A stretch of DNA of 64,000 nucleotides from JBOFBH01 sp051657715. Its GTDB lineage: Bacteria; Actinomycetota; Actinomycetes; Actinomycetales; Angustibacteraceae. Shown one piece after another: positions 26,300-34,005 of this stretch (position 1 is its first letter; each line of letters opens with the position of its first letter). The position numbers were made by a program, and so were the translations under genes. The stretch is from the NCBI GenBank assembly GCA_051657715.1, contig JBOFLF010000015.1, positions 1 to 64,000 on the forward strand. Direction: 5' to 3'. The notes under the pieces are model-generated. The model had not been told where the DNA came from. It made no database searches and worked only from the letters and a program-made list of their open reading frames with translations.

Positions 26300-27660
26300 G
26301 CGAGTTCCCCGGTAGCGGCTGCCCAGCCCGACGGATGTGGTCTGTCTGACGGATGTGGCCTGTCTGACGAGTCACCGGCCAACAAGGCGACCGGATCGAT
26401 GCCGATCCGCTCGAACCGTTCCGGGTGTGGCGCGAATCCCTCCGCCCGCACCAGCGTGCCCTCCCGAGCGACGAAGACATCCGCGGTCTCCAGCACGGTG
26501 CCCTCGACCCGCCCGGACACGGCGACGATCTCGCGCACCCGACGAGCCCCTGCGACGTCCTGGGCGAGGTACACCACCAGATCGATGCTGGCAGCGACGG
26601 TCGGCACGACAAAATGGGAGCCGACGTTCTCACCGGCTAGCAACGGCAACGTACACATTTTCACCAGCGCCTCTCGGGCGCTGTTGGCATGGACGGTGCA
26701 CATGCCGGGAAGGCCGCTGTTCAACGCCAGCAACATGTCGAGGCTCTCCTCTTGACGCACCTCGCCGACCACGATCCGGGTCGGGCGCATCCGTAGCGCC
26801 TCCTTCACCAGCCGTCGAAGGGAGATCTCGCCCGTCCCCTCGAGATTCGGCTGCCGGCACTGCAGAGCGACGACGTCCCGAGCACGGATACGGAGCTCGA
26901 ACACCTCCTCACAGGTGATGATCCGCTCACGAGGACCGATCGAACCAGCGAGGCAGTTCAGCATGGTGGTCTTGCCGGCCTGAGTACCGCCGGCGACCAG
27001 CACGTTGAGCCCGGCACGGACAGCGGCGTCCAGGAAGGCGGCGGCATGGCGGGTCAGCGTTCCGAGACGTACCAGGTCATCCAGATGTCGGGCACGGACC
27101 ACGAACTTGCGGACGTTGACGGCCCAGTGCTCCCGGGTCACATCCGGGATGACGACATGCAGCCGGGATCCGTCAGGCAACGTAGCGTCCACGAACGGAG
27201 ACGACACGTCGACCCGACGCCCCGAGGACCGCAACATGCGCTCGACGAGTTCCCGGACCTGCGTCGCCGTCAGGATCGTCGTGGTCAGCTCGGGCTCTCC
27301 GGAGCGAGCCACGAACACCTTGCCGGGCTCATTGATCCACACCTCCTCGACTGTCGGATCGTCCAGGAAGGGCTGGAGCGGGCCGAAGCCGGCGACCGAG
27401 TCCCAGACCCGTTGCACCGCAACGGCAGCGTCACCCAGCGCAGGGACGCCATCGGATAGCGATCTCTCGTCGTAGTCCGCGACGACCTGCTGGACCAGCG
27501 ACCGAGCGGTCGCCGGCTCGCGCAGCGGATCGAGACCCGAACCGCGGATCAGCTCCCGGACCTCGTACTCCACCTGTGCCACGGCATCTGGTACCGATTC
27601 GACCACGCTACCCGTCGTTCCGGTTGATCCCGCACCACTGGCCACTCCGGTCTCTGCCAC
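26296..27660 (-). CDS. cpaF: Tad pilus/type II secretion ATPase CpaF (TadA)
   Basis: 454 residues from the GTG at 27660; the frame is open further upstream and the start is uncertain. Walker A GGTQAGKT (224-231), Walker B region IVVGEVR (296-302) and TVHANSA (322-328) are intact. It is the hexameric ATPase that polymerises Tad pili. The C-terminus ends in a duplicated DRPHPS repeat. First gene of the seven-gene tad operon; no tadZ/cpaE or prepilin peptidase lies in the window. Confidence 0.9.
   Translation of the reverse strand: MAETGVASGAGSTGTTGSVVESVPDAVAQVEYEVRELIRGSGLDPLREPATARSLVQQVVADYDERSLSDGVPALGDAAVAVQRVWDSVAGFGPLQPFLDDPTVEEVWINEPGKVFVARSGEPELTTTILTATQVRELVERMLRSSGRRVDVSSPFVDATLPDGSRLHVVIPDVTREHWAVNVRKFVVRARHLDDLVRLGTLTRHAAAFLDAAVRAGLNVLVAGGTQAGKTTMLNCLAGSIGPRERIITCEEVFELRIRARDVVALQCRQPNLEGTGEISLRRLVKEALRMRPTRIVVGEVRQEESLDMLLALNSGLPGMCTVHANSAREALVKMCTLPLLAGENVGSHFVVPTVAASIDLVVYLAQDVAGARRVREIVAVSGRVEGTVLETADVFVAREGTLVRAEGFAPHPERFERIGIDPVALLAGDSSDRPHPSDRPHPSGWAAATGELA
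26331..26366 (-). repeat. In-frame 18-bp tandem repeat (x2) in cpaF
   Basis: Two 18-bp units differing at one base encode tandem DRPHPS-type hexapeptides near the CpaF C-terminus (about 432-444). Confidence 0.9.
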
Positions 27661-27898
27661 CCCTGCACCCCTGCCCTCGGTTGCCCGCCTCGAGTCTGCT
27701 GATGTCGCGCACTGACATCGAGCACGAGCAACCCTAGACAACGCCCGGTGGTGGACCAACCCGTCATCCACAACCCGGACGGCAGATCCTCCCACCACAC
27801 ACCACCGGACCTTCGGTGTTGACATGGGTCAACCTAGCCACCAGCAACCCTGTGGATGCACACCCACGGTCCGGCCCGCTCTGGGGCAGCCTGGTGGG

Positions 27899-30800
27899 GT
27901 GAAACTGCGCTGCACCGTAGAGGGCGATGGTCCGACGTTCGTCGACCTCGTCATCGAAGCCGCGCCGGGTGCACGGTGGGGACAGGTCGCCCAGCAGGTC
28001 GTGGTCGCCTCAGGTCACCCGCTGGGCACGGTCTTCACCGCCGGGATCTCTGCTGACCGCGGGTATCTGGGCTCAGCGTGCCTGCCGGGCGCCGTGCCAC
28101 TGCCGGATGCCGTACCGCTCGGACATCCCCCACTGGTGCACGGCGCGCTACTGCGAGCGAACACCCTTGGCACGTCCCCGATGGCCGCACCGTCAGCGGC
28201 ACCCGAGGGCCAGCTCGAGCTGCACGTGGTCGCTGGGCCGGACTGTGGACACGTACGGGCGCTGGAGCCCCGCGGGTACACAGTAGGACGAGGCGATGGC
28301 GCCGACATCCGCCTGGAGGATCCGTCGCTGTCCCGGCGGCACCTGCACCTCGAGGTCCGACCGGATGGCGTGCGGGTCCAGGATCTCGGGTCCACCAACG
28401 GCACGCGGATGGGCTCCCGAGTGATCCGTCCCGGCTTGATCCCATGGCCGCTCGACGAGCGCATCGTCTGCGGGAACAGCGTGCTCGAGCTGCGTCGCTG
28501 CATCACGACCCCACTCTCGGTCCGGTGCCCCGGGGATGGCACGGTCCGCATCAGCCGGGCAGCAGTCGAGGCAAGGGATCCAGCAGACATCGAACTGCAG
28601 GCACCGACGCCGCCGACGCCGCATCCAGCGTCGAGGCCGGCGTGGGTGACCTGGTCGGCTGTCCTGCTGATGCCGCTCATCACGCTCGCCGGGGTGCTCA
28701 CCCTGCATCGATCGCCCTACCTGATCCTCGCGCTGCTGACCTCCCTGCTGACGTTCGGCGGTGTTCTCGGCGAGCGCCAGCGGGATCGACGGCGGTGGGC
28801 CGAGGACCGCGCGCGCCATCAGCACGAGCAGGAGCGGCACCGCCGGCAACTCACCGCAGCCTTGACGGCCGAGGTGTCCGCCCGGCGCGCGGTCGCCGGT
28901 GATCCCGCCGCCAGCTGGTCGGCCCTGGCACGGCGGTCAGCAGGCCTGTGGCGCCGCACAGCTGACGACCCGAACCTGCTCTCGGTGCGGCTCGGCACTG
29001 GACCGGTCACGTCCCAGGTGCGCGAACGGACAGAGGACGGCATCCGGCGACCGGTGCTGCAGAACGCGCCGATCGTGCTCCGGCTAGACGAGGTTGGGCA
29101 CCTGGGCATCACCGGGCCGACGGAACTGGTCCGAGCGATGGCTCGACAGCTGCTCGTCGACCTGTGCATCGCAACCGGCCCTAGCGCTTTAGCAGTCATC
29201 ACACCGGACACGCACCCGGCCTGGGCGTGGAGCCGATGGCTTCCCCACAAGATCGTGCGGGAGACAGCACCTCCAGCGGCGGAGCACCAGCGGCGGACGG
29301 TGGTGGTCCTGGACGTGCTGGACAAGCCTGCGAGCGCAGTCATCGTCCCGTCCAGCGGCCAGACCCTGGACGACACGCTCCTGCACGGCACGAAAACCCG
29401 TGGCCTCGCCCCTCACGAACTCGACATCGACGGCCTGGACACCGACAGCCTGAACATCGAGGCCCTGGCGCAGCGCGCCATACACCTGCTGGTGCTCTCA
29501 CCTGCGCCTGCTGACCTTCCCGCGCAGTGCCGAGCCGTGGTGGACATCGCGGCACATGCAGGTGCGCTAGCCCGGTTGCCCGATCACCACCGGCTGTCGC
29601 TCCGGCCGGACGGCGTCGGGCTTCATTGGGCTCATGGCGCCGCTCGGATGCTAGCGCCGCTGCGCGAAGATGGCTCTCATGCGGGCTCTGAGGCTATCCC
29701 GGCTCAGGTCGCGTTGGCCGACCTGCTGGGACTCCCCGACAGCATCAGCGAATCCGAGGCCGTTCGGCTGGTAGCCAGCCGGTGGTGCTCCAACGGACGC
29801 AGCACGGTGATGATGCTCGGAGCGAACGGCACTGGACCGGTCTCAGTGGACCTGATGTCCGACGGGCCACATGCATTGGTCGCTGGTACGACCGGCGCCG
29901 GCAAGTCTGAGCTGCTGCGCACCATGGTGCTGTCGTTGGCCGTCGCCAACCGGCCGGACGAGCTGGGCTTCGTGCTCATCGATTACAAGGGTGGCACCGC
30001 ATTCGCCAACTGCGAACGGGTGCCACACGTCACCGGAGTGATCAGCGACCTGGACGAACAGCTGGCCGCACGCGCCCTCCGGTCGTTGCGGGCAGAGCTG
30101 TCCCGTCGTGAGCGGCTGCTCGCGGCAGGTCGGGCCGAAGACCTCGGCGCCTACCAACGGTGGGCAGACGCAGATCCTCGCCGCCCTCGGTTGGGACGAC
30201 TGGTGGTCGTGATCGACGAGTTCCGCGCTCTCGCTACCGAGCTTCCTGACTTCATGGAAGGTGTCGTCCGGCTCGCTGCTGTCGGGCGGGCGCTCGGGAT
30301 CCATCTGGTGCTGGCCACTCAACGCCCGGCCGGTGTCGTGTCGGCGGATATCCGGGCCAACGTCAACCTGCGGATCGCCCTGCGGGTCCGCGATCGAGCC
30401 GAGTCCGATGATGTGCTCGACGCACCAGACGCCGCCGAACTACCGGTACGGCACCCGGGCCGAGCGCTTATCCGAAGCGGCGGCGATCCGTTGAGGATGC
30501 TGCAGGTGGCGCGCGCCGATGCTCGGAGCGCGCCAGCGCCACCGCCGTGTCCCACGGTTCGTCCCCTCGTCGAGGAGACAGACGCCCCCGCGACGACTTC
30601 AGCATCGACCGGAGCCCTCGACCGACTGGTGTCAACGGTCCGAGCGGCAACCGCAACACTGGCACTGCCGGCACCGGCGCGCCCGTGGCTGCCACCCCTA
30701 CCCCACGTCCTGCCGGATGCAGCCCTCCGTCGGCGTCCCCGCCAACTGCCTGGTCAAGAGCTTGGTGAGCACCAGGGCGATGAGAGGCCGCACGCGGTGA

Positions 30801-32347
30801 AGCTGGGGCTGTTAGACGACCCGGACCAGGCACAGCAGACGCCCTATACCTGGCTACCCGAGCACGACGGTCATCTGGCCATCATCGGGGGTCCGCGCAG
30901 CGGACGCAGCACCGCACTCCATCGAGTCGTTACCGAGCTGGCCGCTCAGCGTGATCCGAGCACGATGCACCTGCACCTCATCGACTTCAGCGGTGGCCGC
31001 CTACCCGAGTGGGTTCAGTTGCCACATGTCGGCACAACCGTCGGACGGGACTGCCCCAGGTTGGCCGCGCGGCTCATCACCCGGCTAGTCGAACAGCGCA
31101 GACATGCAAAGCCCGACACCTCGGAGGCATCAGCAGCTGATCGGCCACGCCCGACTACCGTGCTCCTGATCGACGGCTGGGAGGCGCTGACCGAAGCTCT
31201 GGACGGTATCGACCGAGGACGACCGCTCGATGAACTGGTCGGACTTCTCCGGGACGCCGGACCCGCCGGGCCTTGGGGAGTGCTCTGCGGGGGACCGCGA
31301 GTGGTGTCTGGCCGGGTAGCCCAGGTAGTCCAGCAACGGGTGGTCCTGCGCTGCACCGACCCGACCGACCTGCTCCTCGCCGGACTCCCGCCAGGCGTTC
31401 GCCCGCCCTCTCAGCAACCACCTGGGCGGGCGCTGGTCTCGCCCCTTGGGCAGGAGGTCCAGCTGGCGTTGCCTCGACCACCAACACCTGTCGCCTCCCC
31501 GACGACCACTGCCAATCCAGGAGGCCCCGGTCCGGTGGCTACCCCTCCGGTTCGAGCACCACTGCTCCTGCGAGCTCTTCCCACCGTAGTGACAGCGGGC
31601 GACCTACCCAAGGCCGAAGGGCTAGAGGCATTCCTCGGCATCGGAGGAGACGACGCCCGGCCACTGTCGATCGACCTGCAGACCCACACAGTGTTCGCCG
31701 TGCTGGGACCCCCTGGCAGCGGTCGATCCAGTACCTTGCAGCACCTGATGAGCGTGTTCCATCAGCAGGGCATCCGCGGGTGCCTGATCAGCCTAGATCC
31801 GGCCAGGCCCGGCGAGCAGCAGTGGCCGGCTGAACACCCATCACAGCTCGGGAGCCTCAGGGCCGACATCGACGTCCTCGTGGTGGATGACGTCGATGCC
31901 CTGCTGAGCACCCCGGCGCACGATGCGCTCGTGGCCATGCTGACCCCAGAAGTCCCGGCAACGTCGAGGCCTGCCGCAGGCGCCCCCGCGCTCGTGGTGT
32001 CAGGGACACCGGCCCGCCTGAGTGGCAGCTACTGCGGGCTAGCTCAGCTGGTGAGAGAGCGGCGGACCGGGGTGGTGCTGGGCGCCACCAGCGCGGCCGA
32101 TGGCGACGCCCTGGCGACCCAGGCCCTGGTACCAGACCACCACTGCCCAGGACGCGGCACCCTGGCGATCCGGGGCCGTACCACCCCTATCCAAGTAGCC
32201 CACTACACCTCGAGCGGCCACGACGTTCCCGCTGACGGAATCATGAGTAGCTCACCCGGCCAGGGCAACCACCGCTTGCACCGACAACACCACCCCGAAG
32301 ACGAAGAACGATCCAGCGGCGCTCCAGCGGACTGCTCGTTCGGGTAG
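27899..32347 (+). CDS. FHA-FtsK/SpoIIIE ATPase, EssC-like (type VII secretion type)
   Basis: 1482 residues from the GTG at 27899, preceded by CAGCCT six bases away. Order: N-terminal beta-rich domain, FHA domain (about 127-169; YTVGRG, SLSRRHLHLE, DLGSTNGT), two membrane helices (about 247-291), then three FtsK/SpoIIIE domains. The first has an intact Walker A GTTGAGKS (663-670) and a VVVIDEFRAL Walker B. The second (GGPRSGRS, 997-1004) and third (GPPGSGRS, 1270-1277) have Arg in place of Lys. This is the EssC/EccC layout, with FHA as in the Firmicutes-type EssC. No WXG100, EccB, EccD or EsaA gene lies near. Divergent from the tad operon. The last 32 codons are antisense to the next gene. Confidence 0.88.
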   Translation: MKLRCTVEGDGPTFVDLVIEAAPGARWGQVAQQVVVASGHPLGTVFTAGISADRGYLGSACLPGAVPLPDAVPLGHPPLVHGALLRANTLGTSPMAAPSAAPEGQLELHVVAGPDCGHVRALEPRGYTVGRGDGADIRLEDPSLSRRHLHLEVRPDGVRVQDLGSTNGTRMGSRVIRPGLIPWPLDERIVCGNSVLELRRCITTPLSVRCPGDGTVRISRAAVEARDPADIELQAPTPPTPHPASRPAWVTWSAVLLMPLITLAGVLTLHRSPYLILALLTSLLTFGGVLGERQRDRRRWAEDRARHQHEQERHRRQLTAALTAEVSARRAVAGDPAASWSALARRSAGLWRRTADDPNLLSVRLGTGPVTSQVRERTEDGIRRPVLQNAPIVLRLDEVGHLGITGPTELVRAMARQLLVDLCIATGPSALAVITPDTHPAWAWSRWLPHKIVRETAPPAAEHQRRTVVVLDVLDKPASAVIVPSSGQTLDDTLLHGTKTRGLAPHELDIDGLDTDSLNIEALAQRAIHLLVLSPAPADLPAQCRAVVDIAAHAGALARLPDHHRLSLRPDGVGLHWAHGAARMLAPLREDGSHAGSEAIPAQVALADLLGLPDSISESEAVRLVASRWCSNGRSTVMMLGANGTGPVSVDLMSDGPHALVAGTTGAGKSELLRTMVLSLAVANRPDELGFVLIDYKGGTAFANCERVPHVTGVISDLDEQLAARALRSLRAELSRRERLLAAGRAEDLGAYQRWADADPRRPRLGRLVVVIDEFRALATELPDFMEGVVRLAAVGRALGIHLVLATQRPAGVVSADIRANVNLRIALRVRDRAESDDVLDAPDAAELPVRHPGRALIRSGGDPLRMLQVARADARSAPAPPPCPTVRPLVEETDAPATTSASTGALDRLVSTVRAATATLALPAPARPWLPPLPHVLPDAALRRRPRQLPGQELGEHQGDERPHAVKLGLLDDPDQAQQTPYTWLPEHDGHLAIIGGPRSGRSTALHRVVTELAAQRDPSTMHLHLIDFSGGRLPEWVQLPHVGTTVGRDCPRLAARLITRLVEQRRHAKPDTSEASAADRPRPTTVLLIDGWEALTEALDGIDRGRPLDELVGLLRDAGPAGPWGVLCGGPRVVSGRVAQVVQQRVVLRCTDPTDLLLAGLPPGVRPPSQQPPGRALVSPLGQEVQLALPRPPTPVASPTTTANPGGPGPVATPPVRAPLLLRALPTVVTAGDLPKAEGLEAFLGIGGDDARPLSIDLQTHTVFAVLGPPGSGRSSTLQHLMSVFHQQGIRGCLISLDPARPGEQQWPAEHPSQLGSLRADIDVLVVDDVDALLSTPAHDALVAMLTPEVPATSRPAAGAPALVVSGTPARLSGSYCGLAQLVRERRTGVVLGATSAADGDALATQALVPDHHCPGRGTLAIRGRTTPIQVAHYTSSGHDVPADGIMSSSPGQGNHRLHRQHHPEDEERSSGAPADCSFG

Positions 32348-32842
32348 TCGCTTCCCAAGCGTCCGACCGAGGGCGATGGCGAGCGCGTCAGCGACGACCA
32401 TGCCGAGGGTGGACCCGATCCACGTACCCCACGGGTCGTAATCCGTGGCCAAAGTCATGGTGGCGAGCATCGTCTTGTCTCCCAATTCGGCGAGGAAGAA
32501 CGCGATCCCGACAGTGATGACCACTGACCGCGTGGTCTGGCCTGCTCGCGCCTGCTCGTCCTCGGTCAGTCGGTCGCCACGGATCGTCCACGCGGCGAAG
32601 CCGAAAAAAGCAAGGGCCGCCCCCAGCGTCAGCCAGTCAGTGGGAAGGGCGGCGCCCAGCCCATACCCCAGCACGACCGAGGCCAGGTGCACCACCGCGG
32701 TCGCAGCGGTGATAGCAAGCAGCACCGGCATGGCACGAAACCGAGCAGCGAACGCCAATGCCATGAGTTGGGATTTGTCACCGAACTCGGCTAGGAAGAC
32801 GACCGCGAACGACACCATGGCGCCGGTGAGGAAGGCGAACAT
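32252..32842 (-). CDS. TMEM165/GDT1 (UPF0016) family cation transporter
   Basis: 196 residues from the ATG at 32842. Six predicted membrane segments in two repeats, each with the family signature E-x-G-D-(K)-(S/T): AEFGDKSQL and AELGDKTML. The family exports Mn2+ or exchanges Ca2+/Mn2+ for protons. Its 3' end overlaps the FHA-FtsK gene by 96 bases, tail to tail. A Mn2+ riboswitch (yybP-ykoY) was looked for upstream and not recognised. Confidence 0.9.
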   Translation of the reverse strand: MFAFLTGAMVSFAVVFLAEFGDKSQLMALAFAARFRAMPVLLAITAATAVVHLASVVLGYGLGAALPTDWLTLGAALAFFGFAAWTIRGDRLTEDEQARAGQTTRSVVITVGIAFFLAELGDKTMLATMTLATDYDPWGTWIGSTLGMVVADALAIALGRTLGKRLPERAVRWSAAGSFFVFGVVLSVQAVVALAG

Positions 32843-32932
32843 CTCAGATTCTTCCCACCTCAACCCAGGTCGTCGCCAGTGCACGCACGGGAGCCGGAAC
32901 GCCTGGACACCTCACATCACCGGACACCCGAG

Positions 32933-32946
32933 GGTTTCCGGAAACC
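32933..32946. promoter_or_regulatory. 14-bp perfect palindrome upstream of the TMEM165 gene
   Basis: GGTTTCCGGAAACC, 90 bp upstream of the transporter start, followed at 32954-32963 by a second palindrome CCGATATCGG. Either could be an operator. No regulator is assigned. Confidence 0.4.
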
Positions 32947-32967
32947 GATCGCACCGATATCGGCGCC

Positions 32968-33378
32968 TCACTGCTGACCTGATCCCGTGGGGGTGGCCAG
33001 CACACACAGGGCTGCGGTTGCGATCGCCGCGACGGCAACTGCGGCTCCAGCCAGTTGCCGTCCGGACTGCCACAGACCGCCACCGACCGCCAGCACGAGC
33101 AACGCGTGCCAGACGAGCGCCGGGGACCGCACCCACGACCGTCCGCCGAGCAGGCCGCGGGCCAGCGCCAGCAGCACGCCGGCAGCCAACAACGCCATGG
33201 CCAGCACTAGGAGATCGTTGCGAATGACAACCGCAGACACAGAACCAAGCCGGATAACCTCGACCCCGGCCATCCCGATCAGGACGATCACTTGAAGACC
33301 GACCGCCGTAGCTGCCAGCCGTCGCCACCGTGATCGGGGAGCCGCAGCGGAGGAACGTGACGAGCGTTGGGCAACCAC
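32968..33378 (-). CDS. Small four-helix membrane protein
   Basis: 136 residues, not recognised. After a basic N-terminus there are four hydrophobic segments (about 22-42, 51-72, 85-100 and 108-127). It is read in the same direction as the TMEM165 gene and lies 125 bp upstream of it. The GTG start is fixed by TACCGT six bases before. Confidence 0.72.
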   Translation of the reverse strand: MVAQRSSRSSAAAPRSRWRRLAATAVGLQVIVLIGMAGVEVIRLGSVSAVVIRNDLLVLAMALLAAGVLLALARGLLGGRSWVRSPALVWHALLVLAVGGGLWQSGRQLAGAAVAVAAIATAALCVLATPTGSGQQ

Positions 33379-33384
33379 CGGGAA

Positions 33385-33390
33385 ACGGTA
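33385..33390 (-). promoter_or_regulatory. -10 hexamer TACCGT, leaderless start of the gene at 33378
   Basis: TACCGT on the minus strand ends exactly six bases before the GTG at 33378. Confidence 0.45.
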
Positions 33391-33494
33391 GCGAACGGCG
33401 TTGGCTGACCACTTCCCGAACGCAGACAGAAGCCGCGGACGCGACCAGGATCACACGAAATGATCACCCTGGTCTCTTGCGCTCACGGCAGTGG

Positions 33495-33513
33495 GGTGTG
33501 AGGGTGGAACACC
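33495..33513. promoter_or_regulatory. Inverted repeat upstream of whiB1
   Basis: GGTGT-N9-ACACC, 130 bp before the whiB1 start. The mycobacterial whiB1 promoter is controlled by a CRP-family protein binding GTG/CAC half-sites, so this could be an equivalent operator. This is inference only. Confidence 0.3.
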
Positions 33514-33643
33514 TCAGGTTCATAACTCGTTGGCCTGAATGTCGCGCGGGCTAGCTCTACAGAGTTCTCGGGGTAGAAGGCGTCGCGCGTCCCCCACTGC
33601 TACGACCGCCGAACCACCGCATGACGACAGGAGACCAATCCCG

Positions 33644-33892
33644 ATGGACTGGCGCCACCGCGCTGCCTGCCTGGACGAGGATCCCGAGCTGTTCTTCCCG
33701 ATCGGAAACACCGGCCCCGCCCTGCTGCAAATCGAAGAGGCCAAGGCCGTCTGCCGCCGCTGCCCCGTCACCGAGACATGCCTGCAATGGGCATTGGAGT
33801 CGGGCCAGGACGCCGGAGTGTGGGGTGGGCTGTCCGAGGACGAACGCCGCGCGCTCAAACGTCGTAACGCTCGCGCCCGTCGCACCGTCTGA
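33644..33892 (+). CDS. whiB1: WhiB1-type iron-sulphur transcription regulator
   Basis: 82 residues, start supported by AGGAG. Four cluster cysteines C9, C37, C40 and C46 (C-x27-C-x2-C-x5-C), the GVWGG turn and a basic C-terminus (RRALKRRNARARR) give a complete Wbl protein. Its ends, MDWRH and SEDERRALKRRNAR, closely match mycobacterial WhiB1, an essential NO-sensitive partner of the principal sigma factor. The neighbouring pdtaS matches the mycobacterial order. Confidence 0.95.
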   Translation: MDWRHRAACLDEDPELFFPIGNTGPALLQIEEAKAVCRRCPVTETCLQWALESGQDAGVWGGLSEDERRALKRRNARARRTV

Positions 33893-33914
33893 CCCTGCCT
33901 GATAAGACGACCTG

Positions 33915-33947
33915 CCTCATCCGAGTGCACGATCCGCTCGAATGAGG
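33915..33947. terminator. Hairpin between whiB1 and pdtaS
   Basis: An 11-bp stem (CCTCATCCGAG with CTCGAATGAGG, one mismatch) and an 11-base loop in the 113-bp space between convergent genes. It could terminate both. No U-run. Confidence 0.45.
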
Positions 33948-34005
33948 TGATCGCTTCATGCTCAATCGGCTCGCCAGACGCCAAAGCGACGGCGGCCACC
34001 GGTCG

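Noticed and set aside
27899..32347. Complete type VII secretion cluster
   Set aside because: Only the EssC-like ATPase is present. No WXG100, EccB/D/E, EsaA or mycosin gene is seen within the window.
32843..32967. Mn2+ (yybP-ykoY) riboswitch upstream of the TMEM165-family gene
   Set aside because: Expected for this family, but I could not recognise the conserved core in this short leader. A covariance-model search would settle it.
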